From positions 1 to 41,430 of the forward strand of contig CAMEPD010000013.1 in assembly GCA_945931475.1 (NCBI GenBank): a DNA stretch of 41,430 nt. The letters are read 5' to 3'. Below the pieces are notes generated by a model. It had not been told where the DNA came from. It ran no database searches and was given only the letters and a program-made list of their open reading frames with translations. The stretch is from an uncultured Muribaculaceae bacterium. GTDB taxonomy: Bacteria; Bacteroidota; Bacteroidia; Bacteroidales; Muribaculaceae. Below, piece after piece: positions 31,252 through 39,612 of this stretch (position 1 is the first letter of the stretch; the number at the start of each line of letters is the position of its first letter). The translations under genes and the position numbers were made by a program.

Positions 31252-33227
31252 AACGACTGACGGCTATTCTGTGCCTGTTTTTTGTCTGGATGGCAGCCGC
31301 ACAGGCACAGACCCTCGACCCTATAACATGGAGCGTGACGGCAGATTCGTCGACGCCGGGTAAAGCCACGGTGCGCATCGACGCCAAAATCGACAAGGGC
31401 TGGCATCTGTACGGCCTGCAGCTCCCCGAAGACGGCCCCAACGCCACCCAGATTACATTCAGCCTCCCCGACGGAGTGACCCTTGACGGGCCGTTGACTC
31501 CATCGCGCGAACCCATCGAGAAGTTCGACCAGATTTTCTCACTGAAGCTCAACTGGTGGGAGCACGACGTGAGCTTCACACAGAAGCTCAACATCACCGA
31601 CAACCACTCGCATCAGGCATCGGTGAAAATCTTCTTCCAGGGGTGCAACGACCAGACCTGTATCTCGCCGCAACGACAGACGCTCGATTTCACCGTAGGC
31701 AGCGGCACGCTGGTTGAAACCCAGAAGCCCGATACTGTGACGACGCCTGTCACTGAGACAGTTACCGAAGGTCATCAGGCCGGCGCGCCGGTACTACCCG
31801 CTATCTGGGAGCCGGTGGAGATAACCGCTCAGGAGGCCGAGCAGCCCGTGGCATCGACATCGCTGTGGATGATATTCCTCTTAGGTTTCGGCGGCGGTCT
31901 TGTGGCGCTGCTCACCCCCTGCGTTTGGCCGATGATTCCGATGACGGTGAGCTTCTTCCTCAAGCGCTCGAAATCGAAGAAACGCGCTGTGGGCGACGCC
32001 ATTATCTATGGACTCAGCATCGTGGTCATCTACCTGGCGCTCGGTCTGGCCATCTCCATTATCTACGGTGCTTCGGCCCTTAACGAACTGGCTACCAACG
32101 CATGGTTCAACCTGGCGTTCTTCCTGCTGTTGGTGCTGTTCGGCATATCGTTCCTTGGCGGATTCGACATCAAGCTCCCGGCTAAATGGTCGAACTCGGT
32201 CGACTCGCGCGCCGAGAGCACTTCGGGCCTGGTGAGCATCTTCTTCATGGCCTTCACGCTGGCCTTGGTATCGTTCTCATGCACCGGCCCGATTATCGGC
32301 ACCCTGCTTGTAGAAGCCGCCACACAGAGCAGCTACGTTGGTCCGGCCGTAGGTATGGGCGGCTTCGCCCTCGCCCTGGCCCTCCCCTTCTCACTGTTCG
32401 CCATGTTCCCGAGCTGGCTTAAGGAGATGCCCAAATCGGGCGGCTGGCTCAACTCGGTGAAGGTGGTGCTCGGCTTCCTGGAGTTGGCCCTGTCGCTGAA
32501 ATTCCTGTCGGTAGCCGACCTGGCCTACGGCTGGGGAATCCTCGACCGCGAGGTATTCATCGTGCTGTGGGTAGTGATTTTCGCCCTTTTGGGAATGTAC
32601 CTGCTTGGCAAGCTTCGCTTCAGCCATGACGCGCCGACTGAGAGCGTGTCGGTGTTCCGCTTCTTCCTGGCCACGGTGTCGCTGGCGTTCGCCCTCTATC
32701 TCGTACCGGGACTGTGGGGTGCGCCGCTCAAGACAGTCAGTGCCTTCGTGCCGCCGCTCTACACCCAGGATTTCAACCTCTACGCCGGCGGACAGTTCGA
32801 GGAGTTCGACGACTTCGACAAGGGCATGGCATACGCCGCCGAAAACAACCGCCCGGTACTCATCGACTTTTCGGGCTACGGCTGCGTGAACTGCCGCAAG
32901 ATGGAAGCCGCCGTGTTCGACACCCCCGAGGTGGAGAAGATTATCAAGGAAAATTTCGTCCTCATCAAGCTGATGGTCGACGACAAGACTAAACTTTCGC
33001 AGCCCTTCACGGTCAAAGAGAATGGTAAGACAGTAAGTCTGGAAACAGTCGGCGAGAAATGGAGCTACCTCCAGCGCTACAAATTCCAGTCAAACTCTCA
33101 GCCATACTACATCATACTCAACAACGAAGGGGGCGCCCTGACAGCCCCGGCGTACTACGACGAGAATGTGACAAAATTCGTGGAATGGCTCAATTCAGGC
33201 ATGAAAGCCTATCAATCAAAGAAATGA
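31248..33227 (+). CDS. dsbD: Thiol:disulfide interchange protein DsbD
   Basis: A 659-aa inner-membrane reductase that carries electrons from cytoplasmic thioredoxin to periplasmic disulfide proteins. Signal peptide about 1-20. nDsbD domain about 22-150 with Cys133 and Cys138. Eight-helix core about 205-510 with the redox pair Cys225 (LLTPCVWPMIP) and Cys345 (SFSCTGPIIG). C-terminal thioredoxin domain about 525-659 with Cys546 and Cys549 (GYGCVNCRK). All six cysteines expected of a working DsbD are present. It overlaps the nDsbD-only gene before it and mazG after it by ATGA, so the three are translated together. Confidence 0.95.
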   Translation: MKRLTAILCLFFVWMAAAQAQTLDPITWSVTADSSTPGKATVRIDAKIDKGWHLYGLQLPEDGPNATQITFSLPDGVTLDGPLTPSREPIEKFDQIFSLKLNWWEHDVSFTQKLNITDNHSHQASVKIFFQGCNDQTCISPQRQTLDFTVGSGTLVETQKPDTVTTPVTETVTEGHQAGAPVLPAIWEPVEITAQEAEQPVASTSLWMIFLLGFGGGLVALLTPCVWPMIPMTVSFFLKRSKSKKRAVGDAIIYGLSIVVIYLALGLAISIIYGASALNELATNAWFNLAFFLLLVLFGISFLGGFDIKLPAKWSNSVDSRAESTSGLVSIFFMAFTLALVSFSCTGPIIGTLLVEAATQSSYVGPAVGMGGFALALALPFSLFAMFPSWLKEMPKSGGWLNSVKVVLGFLELALSLKFLSVADLAYGWGILDREVFIVLWVVIFALLGMYLLGKLRFSHDAPTESVSVFRFFLATVSLAFALYLVPGLWGAPLKTVSAFVPPLYTQDFNLYAGGQFEEFDDFDKGMAYAAENNRPVLIDFSGYGCVNCRKMEAAVFDTPEVEKIIKENFVLIKLMVDDKTKLSQPFTVKENGKTVSLETVGEKWSYLQRYKFQSNSQPYYIILNNEGGALTAPAYYDENVTKFVEWLNSGMKAYQSKK

Positions 33228-34051
33228 ACAACTCTCAGACAGAATACCGCCCCCACACCCGGCAGGAGAAGCTCGAAGCTATCTCGCGGGTAATGGATGT
33301 ACTCGACACCCTGCGTGTGAAGTGCCCCTGGGATGCCAAGCAGACCAACGAGTCGCTGCGTCCCAACACCGTCGAGGAGGTCTACGAGCTCTGCGACGCC
33401 CTCATCCGCGAGGATAATGCCGAAATCCGCAAGGAGCTCGGCGATGTGCTCCTCCATGTACTCTTCTACGCCAAAATCGGCGAGGAGAACGGAGTCTTCG
33501 ACATCGCCACAGTGGCCCATTCGCTGGCCGACAAACTGATATATCGTCACCCGCACGTCTACGGTGATGTGCAGGCCGACAACTCAGAGACCGTAATCCG
33601 CAACTGGGAGGACCTCAAGCAGAAGGAGAAGGGGGGCAACCGCTCAATCCTCTCAGGTGTACCGGCCGCGCTGCCCGCCCTCATCAAGGCGTACCGCATT
33701 CAGGAGAAGGCCTCCAACGCCGGTTTTGACTGGGAACACCCCGACCAGGTTTGGGAGAAGGTGCGCGAAGAGATTGCCGAGTTCGAAGCCGCCGCAAAAT
33801 CGGGCAACCACTCCGATATGGAGCAGGAGATGGGCGATGTGTTCTTCTCGCTGGTCAATGCGGCGCGCCTATACGACATCACCCCCGAGAACGCCCTCGA
33901 AAAGACCAACCGCAAATTCATCTCACGCTTCGAATACCTCGAAAGCCACGCCAAAGCCAACGGCAAGAGCCTGCGTGACATGAAGCTCGCCGAAATGGAC
34001 CGCCTGTGGGACGAGGCGAAGGCCCACGAGGGTGACGACTCAGCAAACTGA
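33224..34051 (+). CDS. mazG: Nucleoside triphosphate pyrophosphohydrolase MazG
   Basis: A 275-aa all-alpha NTP pyrophosphatase that hydrolyses (d)NTPs, including non-canonical ones, to NMP and PPi. The first MazG domain has CPWDAKQTNESLRPNTVEEVYELCDAL, EIRKELGDVLLHVLFYAKI (the metal-binding EExxE and ExxD pattern) and the HPHVYGD segment. The second has EEIAEFEAAAK and EQEMGDVFFSLVNAARL, with NRKFISRFEYLE near the end. Length is normal for a two-domain MazG. The ATG at 33224 overlaps the dsbD stop (ATGA); the longer frame to 33059 only overlaps dsbD. Confidence 0.95.
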   Translation: MNNSQTEYRPHTRQEKLEAISRVMDVLDTLRVKCPWDAKQTNESLRPNTVEEVYELCDALIREDNAEIRKELGDVLLHVLFYAKIGEENGVFDIATVAHSLADKLIYRHPHVYGDVQADNSETVIRNWEDLKQKEKGGNRSILSGVPAALPALIKAYRIQEKASNAGFDWEHPDQVWEKVREEIAEFEAAAKSGNHSDMEQEMGDVFFSLVNAARLYDITPENALEKTNRKFISRFEYLESHAKANGKSLRDMKLAEMDRLWDEAKAHEGDDSAN

Positions 34052-34074
34052 TTATAATATCAATTCCACTCACA

Positions 34075-34473
34075 ATGAAAGCTTTACGTTTAGCAGCAAT
34101 CCTCATGTTAGCCGGTGGCGCCGCCATGGTTGCACCCCAGGCAGCTCAGGCACAGGTCAATCAGCTCGATGCCGAAATCAACATCATCCCCGACAAAGTG
34201 ACCAAAACCACCAACGGCATACGCATCTCGCTCTGCCTCGTCGGCATCCCCGGCACCTCGCAGCGCATCGACAGCGTTGACCTCGTGGTAGGACCGAAAG
34301 TCATCAAGGCCACCGACATCGACGGCGTAGACTTCGAACGTCACTTCCAGTTCGAGGACACCGGAGTGCAGGTTATCGAACTCGACTTCCCCTACACCGG
34401 TCCGCTGAGCAACAAGAATCGCCTGGTGTTCCACACCGAGAAGGGCGACGTTTCGGCTCCCGCAAAACAGTAA
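34075..34473 (+). CDS. Small exported protein of unknown function
   Basis: A 132-aa protein. Signal peptide about residues 1-26 (hydrophobic core then cleavage after AQA before QVN). The mature part of about 105 residues is rich in predicted beta-strands, with no cysteine pair except Cys54 and no recognised motif. It lies 24 bp after mazG and 13 bp before topB in the same tight run, so it is probably expressed with them, but the context does not indicate its job. Confidence 0.7.
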   Translation: MKALRLAAILMLAGGAAMVAPQAAQAQVNQLDAEINIIPDKVTKTTNGIRISLCLVGIPGTSQRIDSVDLVVGPKVIKATDIDGVDFERHFQFEDTGVQVIELDFPYTGPLSNKNRLVFHTEKGDVSAPAKQ

Positions 34474-34486
34474 ACCCACCCTGCGC

Positions 34487-36586
34487 ATGATTCTCTGCAT
34501 CACCGAGAAACCCAGCGTAGCACGCGATATCGCCGCCATACTGAAAGCCGACAACAAACGCGACGGCTTCCTCGAGGGCGGCGGATATTGTGTTACCTGG
34601 ACCTACGGTCACCTCTGTTGCCTGAAAGAGCCCAACGACTACACTGATCTGTGGAGGAGTTGGTCGCTCGGCTCGCTGCCCATGATTCCCGCAAAATTCG
34701 GCATCAAACTCATCGACAACGACCTGTACAAACGACAGTTCGCTGTCATCGAGCAACTTATCGGCCAGGCCGACGAGATTGTAAACTGCGGTGATGCCGG
34801 CCAGGAGGGCGAACTGATCCAGCGCTGGGTGATGCAGAAGGCCGGAACGAAATGCCCGGTGAAACGCCTGTGGATTTCGTCGCTGACCGACGAGTCAATC
34901 CGCGAAGGTTTCCGCAACCTGCGCCCCTCGGCCGACTATGACAACCTCTACTATGCCGGTCTGTCGCGGGCCATCGGCGACTGGATTCTCGGCATGAACG
35001 CCACACGCCTCTACTCGCTCAAATACGGCCAGAACGGCTACGGGCGCCGCGACATCCTCTCAATCGGGCGTGTGCAGACCCCCACGCTCGCCCTGGTGGT
35101 GCAGCGTCAGCTCGAAATCCGAGACTTCAAGCCCGAAGACTACTGGGAGCTGAAAACCCTCTACCGCGACACAACCTTCAACGCCACCGCCGGCAAGTTC
35201 AAGAGCGAAGCCGAAGCACAGGCCGTGGCCGACAGCATCGCTCCCCTCCCCTTCACAGTCACCGACGTAACCAAGAAGAAGGGGCGCGAGGCTCCGCCGA
35301 AACTCTTCGACCTCACCTCGCTCCAGGTGGAATGCAACCGTCAGTGGGGCTGGTCGGCCGACGAATCGCTCAAACTCATCCAGTCGCTCTACGAGAAGAA
35401 GGTGACCACGTATCCTCGTGTCGACACCACCTACCTCCCCGACGATGTTTACCCCAAAATACCCGGCATCATGCAGCGCATGACGCCCTACGCACCCCTC
35501 ACAGCCCCGGTTCTCGCCGCCAAAATTCCCAAGAGCAAAAAGGTCTTCGACAACTCCAAGGTCACCGACCACCACGCCATAATACCCACCGGCGAGTCAC
35601 CCGAACGGCTCGTGGGCAACGAGCGGCAGATGTATCACCTCATCGCACGCCGCTTCATCGCCGCCTTCTATCCCGACTGCACGTTCGAAGCCACCACAGT
35701 CACCGGCAAAGCGGGCGACGCCACTTTCCGCGCCAACGGCAAGGTGATTACCGACCCCGGATGGCGCAATGTCTACAAAAACGACAAGCGCTCCGCCGAC
35801 GAAAAGAGCGCCGACAAAGAGGGGGACGACAGGATTCTGCCCCCGTTCACCGTCGGCGAGTCGGGACCCCATACCCCGTCGCTGCAGAAACGCACCACCC
35901 AGCCCCCGAAACTCTACACCGAGGGCACACTGCTGCGCGCCATGGAATCGGCCGGCAAAACCGTCGACGATGAAGCGCTTCGCGAGGCCATGAAGGAGAA
36001 CGGCATCGGCCGTCCGTCGACCCGCGCGTCAATCATCGAAACCCTTTTCCGCCGCAAATACATAGAGCGCAAAGGCAAGAGCATCGTGGCCACACAGGCC
36101 GGCATCGACCTTATCGACATAATCCGCGAGGATCTGCTGAAAAGCGCCAAACTCACCGGCATCTGGGAGAACAAACTGCGCCGCATAGAGCGCGGCGACT
36201 TCAGCGCAGCCGAGTTCATCGACGAGCTTAAGACGCAGATTCACAGCATTGTAATGAGCGTACTCAGCGACAACTCACAGCGCCATATCGAGGCCGGCCA
36301 GAACGCCTCCGGGGAGAATAAAGCCAAACCGAAATCATCCGCCAAGTCCACGGCCGACGGCGAGAAAAAGCAGCCGGCCAAACGCAAACCGCCCGTTAAA
36401 TCGCTCGAACAGATTCCCTGCCCCGTCTGCGGCAAAGGCCACATACTCAGGGGACGCACCGCTTACGGCTGTTCGGAGTTCCGCGCAGGCTGCGCCCTTC
36501 GCCTGCCCTTCGACGAATACCCCGCCGATCTAACCCCCGCCAAACTCAACGCCCTCATCAAAAAGAAATTCAAGGCCGCCAGATGA
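34487..36586 (+). CDS. topB: DNA topoisomerase III (type IA)
   Basis: A 699-aa type IA topoisomerase that cuts and passes single DNA strands, acting in decatenation and with RecQ-type helicases. TOPRIM begins MILCITEKPSVARDIAAILKA, with the acidic DAGQEGELI further on. GRVQTPTLALVV and ESLKLIQSLYEKKVTTYPRVDTTYL carry the catalytic Tyr309. The VTDHHAIIPT and NGIGRPSTRASIIETLF motifs are intact. Near the C-terminus is one zinc-finger-like site with Cys645, Cys648, Cys662 and Cys669. The low-complexity linker before it is Lys-rich. Its stop overlaps the next small gene by ATGA. Confidence 0.96.
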   Translation: MILCITEKPSVARDIAAILKADNKRDGFLEGGGYCVTWTYGHLCCLKEPNDYTDLWRSWSLGSLPMIPAKFGIKLIDNDLYKRQFAVIEQLIGQADEIVNCGDAGQEGELIQRWVMQKAGTKCPVKRLWISSLTDESIREGFRNLRPSADYDNLYYAGLSRAIGDWILGMNATRLYSLKYGQNGYGRRDILSIGRVQTPTLALVVQRQLEIRDFKPEDYWELKTLYRDTTFNATAGKFKSEAEAQAVADSIAPLPFTVTDVTKKKGREAPPKLFDLTSLQVECNRQWGWSADESLKLIQSLYEKKVTTYPRVDTTYLPDDVYPKIPGIMQRMTPYAPLTAPVLAAKIPKSKKVFDNSKVTDHHAIIPTGESPERLVGNERQMYHLIARRFIAAFYPDCTFEATTVTGKAGDATFRANGKVITDPGWRNVYKNDKRSADEKSADKEGDDRILPPFTVGESGPHTPSLQKRTTQPPKLYTEGTLLRAMESAGKTVDDEALREAMKENGIGRPSTRASIIETLFRRKYIERKGKSIVATQAGIDLIDIIREDLLKSAKLTGIWENKLRRIERGDFSAAEFIDELKTQIHSIVMSVLSDNSQRHIEAGQNASGENKAKPKSSAKSTADGEKKQPAKRKPPVKSLEQIPCPVCGKGHILRGRTAYGCSEFRAGCALRLPFDEYPADLTPAKLNALIKKKFKAAR

Positions 36587-36786
36587 CCCTCAACGACATT
36601 GTGCAGTGGACCTGCATAATCATAATTTTCATCATCATACTGGTGAAGTTCATCCGCAAGATAGCACGCGCCATCGACCGGCGTCGCCATGGCGATGCGC
36701 CCTTCAACTGCGGTTGCGGATGCCCCGGCTGCCCCGCCTCTCGCCGCCACCCCTCCGACCACTGCCCCAACTCTCACCACAAATAA
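36583..36786 (+). CDS. Small one-TM membrane protein with a Cys/His-rich tail
   Basis: A 67-aa protein translated through an ATGA overlap with topB, which supports it being real. Residues about 8-24 (a stretch of Ile, Val, Leu) form one membrane helix, followed by a basic segment KFIRKIARAIDRRRHG that would face the cytoplasm. The tail holds CGCGCPGC and later Cys and His residues, suggesting metal binding. Similar FeoB-associated small proteins with Cys-rich tails occur in many bacteria, but no Feo gene is near. Function unknown. Confidence 0.7.
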   Translation: MTLNDIVQWTCIIIIFIIILVKFIRKIARAIDRRRHGDAPFNCGCGCPGCPASRRHPSDHCPNSHHK

Positions 36787-36814
36787 CCCCCCCCCAACTT
36801 GACCATGGGGGTTA
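36784..36814 (+). terminator. Hairpin after the topB operon
   Basis: TAACCCCC (36784-36791) pairs with GGGGGTTA (36807-36814). No T-run follows, so it may act as a Rho-independent stop only weakly. The remaining gap to 36987 holds three ATAACGCCA copies (36863, 36880, 36907) and a 13-bp tandem repeat at 36912-36937, otherwise nothing recognised. Confidence 0.55.
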
Positions 36815-36911
36815 TCGGGATTTACTTGGTAGTTGGTGCTATCTGAATTTGTTTGGTCCTTGATAACGCCATCTTCCAAATAACGCCAACTGCCACGCGG
36901 ATGTCAATAAC

Positions 36912-36937
36912 GCCATCCCTCAAGGCCATCCCTCAAG
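36912..36937. repeat. 13-bp tandem repeat, two units
   Basis: GCCATCCCTCAAG occurs twice head to tail. Short, and probably a local duplication in non-coding DNA. Confidence 0.6.
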
Positions 36938-36987
36938 GTAATTCAATGTCAAAATAAAGCAAGGGGAAAGAAATTTTCGGGGGAAAA

Positions 36988-37019
36988 TTTGGTGGAATGA
37001 CAAAATGTTTATAACTTTG
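36988..37019 (+). promoter_or_regulatory. Promoter of the tRNA-Cys gene
   Basis: TTTG (36988-36991), 20-nt spacer, TAACTTTG (37012-37019). Transcription should begin near 37024, with a short precursor containing a GCGGG/CCCGC hairpin before the tRNA. Confidence 0.8.
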
Positions 37020-37062
37020 CACCTGCAAACGCGGGCAACCCCGCCGGAGCATTTCAAATATT

Positions 37063-37133
37063 GGTACCATGGCCGAGTGGTTAGGTAACGGTCTGCAAAA
37101 CCGTCTACAGCAGTTCGATTCTGCTTGGTACCT
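37063..37133 (+). tRNA. tRNA-Cys (GCA)
   Basis: The acceptor arm GGTACCA (37063-37069) pairs with TGGTACC (37126-37132), and the discriminator base is T, as expected for cysteine tRNA. The anticodon stem ACGGT/ACCGT holds the loop CTGCAAA with anticodon GCA. The T stem AGCAG/CTGCT encloses TTCGATT. The CCA end is not encoded. Length 71 nt is normal for tRNA-Cys. Confidence 0.96.
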
Positions 37134-37139
37134 CCGACT

Positions 37140-37175
37140 AAGGGCTGTGTCGTTGCCGACATGGCCCTTTTCTTT
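37140..37175 (+). terminator. Intrinsic terminator of tRNA-Cys
   Basis: AAGGGC (37140-37145) pairs with GCCCTT (37164-37169) and inner TGTCG with CGACA around a 4-nt loop, followed by TTCTTT. The DUF2851 gene begins 60 bp further on and so probably has its own promoter or depends on read-through. Confidence 0.85.
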
Positions 37176-37235
37176 ACTTCAAAACATTCTTTCACAAGCC
37201 CTCCCCTCCTTACGGAGCGGGCATCCACGCCTACC

Positions 37236-38546
37236 ATGGAAAAACTGCTGCAGTTCGTATGGCAACACCGCCTTGGCCTTCGCCGCGACATGATGACTGT
37301 CGACGGGCACACGGTGCGTGTGCTTGACCAGGGAACGCTCAACACCATGGCCGGCCCCGACTTTTTCAACGCTTCGATTGAAATCGACGGCCAAAACTGG
37401 GTGGGCAATGTGGAGATTCACGTCAGGGCAAGCGACTGGTACCGCCACGGCCACCAGAACGACCGCGCATACGATTCCGTGATACTTCATGTTGTGAAAA
37501 TCAGCGACATGGAAGTAAAGCGTCCCGACGGACAGATAATCCCGCAAATGGTCATCAAATGTGACCCGACGGCCGCCGACCGCTGCAACCGGCTCACCGA
37601 CAGCGCCGCATCGTCGCTCCCGTGCCGACGCATCTTGGCCGAGATGCATCCACTGTATGTCACCGACTGGATTACCTCATTGGCCTATCAGCGCCTTTAC
37701 CGGAAAAGCGACCGCATCCTCGACATCGTGGAACAGACTCACGGCGACTGGGCCGAGGCCACATACCGCACCCTGGCACGCACCCTTGGCTTCGGACACA
37801 GCAGCCAGCCCTTCGAACAGCTTGCCGCGTCGTTGCCGTTGAGCTATCTGCTGAAGCACCGCGACAACCAGGATGCCTGTGAGGCCATGTTTTTCGGTCA
37901 GGCCGGACTGATTCCCGACCCCACCATCGACGAGCACCCCTACATCACCCGTTTACGTCAGAATTACCTCTTTCTTGCCAACAAATTCGATCTTCACTGC
38001 ACTCACCCGATATGGAAGTCGGGACGTCCACAGAACAACCCCATGCGCCTGATAGCCTACCTGGCGCAGATGATCTGCTATACCGACAATCTGCTCGACG
38101 AGATGGAATGCGCGCGCACGCTCGATGATCTGCGCGACGTCTTCGACCACCCGCTCTTAGGCTTCTGGGCCAACACATTCACCTTCAACAGCGCCCCCGC
38201 CCCAAGCTCCGACGGCCTTAAACAGCGAGGCAACAGCGTACCGGCCCGAGCCATCGGTCGCGACGGCATCGACCGAATCATCATCAACCTGGCCGTGCCG
38301 ATGCTCCATGCGCGGGCCTGCTGGCGCGGCGATTCAGAAGCGGCAACCGCCGCCGTGGAGATTCTCGAGAAAATCAAACCCGAGGACAACTCCATCACCA
38401 GGCTCTTTTCAAGCGCCGGCATAAACAACCGCGACGCATTCACATCGCAGGCCATGATAGAGCTGCGACGCGAGTACTGCCAGCGGAAGAAGTGCATATA
38501 TTGCCGCTTCGGCCACCGGATGCTCTCGGCCGAAATCCAGCGCTGA
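37236..38546 (+). CDS. DUF2851 family protein
   Basis: A 436-aa protein of the Bacteroidetes-specific DUF2851 family, of unknown function. It shows the usual start MEKLLQFVWQHRL, then DQGTLNTMAGPDFFNASIEI and VGNVEIHVRASDWYRHGH, with AYDSVILHVV following. A CxxC-like CQRKKCIYCRFGH cluster sits at the very end. The N-terminal half resembles a beta-rich nuclease-like or jelly-roll fold, but I see no catalytic set. Start is ATG 37236; the longer frame to 37125 overlaps the tRNA and its terminator. No promoter consensus is visible directly upstream. Confidence 0.92.
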   Translation: MEKLLQFVWQHRLGLRRDMMTVDGHTVRVLDQGTLNTMAGPDFFNASIEIDGQNWVGNVEIHVRASDWYRHGHQNDRAYDSVILHVVKISDMEVKRPDGQIIPQMVIKCDPTAADRCNRLTDSAASSLPCRRILAEMHPLYVTDWITSLAYQRLYRKSDRILDIVEQTHGDWAEATYRTLARTLGFGHSSQPFEQLAASLPLSYLLKHRDNQDACEAMFFGQAGLIPDPTIDEHPYITRLRQNYLFLANKFDLHCTHPIWKSGRPQNNPMRLIAYLAQMICYTDNLLDEMECARTLDDLRDVFDHPLLGFWANTFTFNSAPAPSSDGLKQRGNSVPARAIGRDGIDRIIINLAVPMLHARACWRGDSEAATAAVEILEKIKPEDNSITRLFSSAGINNRDAFTSQAMIELRREYCQRKKCIYCRFGHRMLSAEIQR

Positions 38547-38632
38547 CACACGATAGAAAAGCGTAGACACATTCGCCACAATCCGACAACGATATTTCTA
38601 CAATCCGAACACCCGAAATTAAAGATTTTTTG

Positions 38633-38640
38633 TAACTTTG
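38633..38640 (+). promoter_or_regulatory. Putative -7 box for the TetR-type gene
   Basis: TAACTTTG fits the consensus; no TTTG lies at the expected upstream distance. It gives a leader of about 135 nt. Confidence 0.5.
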
Positions 38641-38657
38641 GGCAATCATATAGTATG

Positions 38658-38755
38658 CTGAGGACAAATTTGGATGGAAGTCCTCCGCATCGCTGTAAAT
38701 ACAGCATTTGGCGCTATCGCTAAAAACATTCAGCGTCCACCTGTGTCACAGACAC
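38658..38755 (+). promoter_or_regulatory. Hairpin-rich leader upstream of the TetR-type gene
   Basis: Four potential stem-loops follow one another: GAGGAC/GTCCTC (38660-38685), GCTGT-AAAT-ACAGC (38692-38705), TGGCGCT with AGCGTCCA (38709-38739) and GTGTC-ACA-GACAC (38743-38755). There is no ORF in the stretch. It matches no riboswitch class I know. Could be a cis-regulatory leader or a small RNA. Confidence 0.5.
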
Positions 38756-38783
38756 TTACGGGAGTTGACAAAATTACTTGAAT

Positions 38784-39500
38784 ATGGGAACGGAGAATGA
38801 AATCAAGACTCGGCGCCCGCGCCGGTCAAAAGCCGACATCGAGGAGGCGATTCAGAAAGCCGCCACTGCCCAGATTAAGAAGAAAGGGTTCTCCCTCGCT
38901 CTTGTGACGGACATTGTAAAGCGTGCCAAGATAGAACCAATTGTGTTCTACAACCGATATAAAAACCTCGACGAGTTTTACGATACGTTTGTCAAGAACT
39001 ACGACTACTGGCTGAGCGACCTGCTCAACAGCCACAAAGACTGCATAGGGACTGAAAATGGATATGCCGAGATTCTGAGCATTCTCATGCATAAGCTGTT
39101 AGACGAGCAGATTATGACCGAACTCCTGCGCTGGGAAGTGTCGGAGGGGAATCATATCACCGAACGCACCGCCAAGATCCGCGAGCTCCACTGTAACGAA
39201 ATCATCGAGATACACAAGGACGCATTCCCCGACACAGATGTGGATGTGCGCGCCATCACAACGCTGATTGTAGCCGGCATTTACTTCCTGGTGCTCCACA
39301 AAGACCGTTCCACCTTCGGCGACATCGACATCAATACCCCCGCGGGGCTGCGCCGTCTCGACGAAGCATTCCGGTCGTTAGCCTCAATGCTGTTCCGTTA
39401 CCGTGAGTGCAAGGAGCAGACCAGGGTCATCGAGGAACGGATGCGCCGCGAGGGGATTCCCGACGAGGTCATCGCCCGCTGCATGAAGGACCTCATCTGA
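38784..39500 (+). CDS. TetR/AcrR-type transcriptional regulator
   Basis: A 238-aa DNA-binding protein. The N-terminal helix-turn-helix domain (about residues 13-62) reads SKADIEEAIQKAATAQIKKKGFSLALVTDIVKRAKIEPIVFYNRYKNLDEFYDTFVKNYD, here quoted only for orientation in parts: the VTDIVKRAKI turn and FYNRYKNLDEFY recognition segment are typical TetR. The all-alpha C-terminal part (about 65-238) is the ligand and dimer domain and is not recognisable further. Start at ATG 38784 rather than the TTG at 38778. No transporter or target gene lies next to it, so the ligand is unknown. Confidence 0.85.
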   Translation: MGTENEIKTRRPRRSKADIEEAIQKAATAQIKKKGFSLALVTDIVKRAKIEPIVFYNRYKNLDEFYDTFVKNYDYWLSDLLNSHKDCIGTENGYAEILSILMHKLLDEQIMTELLRWEVSEGNHITERTAKIRELHCNEIIEIHKDAFPDTDVDVRAITTLIVAGIYFLVLHKDRSTFGDIDINTPAGLRRLDEAFRSLASMLFRYRECKEQTRVIEERMRREGIPDEVIARCMKDLI

Positions 39501-39545
39501 GGCGACACGTTTCAGCGAACCGACAAGCAGACCTACGTCCCGCAC

Positions 39546-39586
39546 AGAAAAAGGAGATGCGCCCCTCGACACATCTCCTTATATTT
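39546..39586. terminator. Bidirectional terminator between the TetR gene and rarA
   Basis: AAGGAGATG (39551-39559) pairs with CATCTCCTT (39572-39580). On the plus strand it is followed by ATATTTTG, on the minus strand by TTTCTG after the last TT, so it can stop transcripts from both convergent genes. Confidence 0.88.
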
Positions 39587-39612
39587 TGTCCGCAACGGCG
39601 CGACGGCAGGGA

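Noticed and set aside
37063..37133. tRNA-Cys as attachment site of an integrated element
   Set aside because: No integrase, no repeated tRNA 3' end downstream, and flanking genes look like ordinary chromosomal genes.
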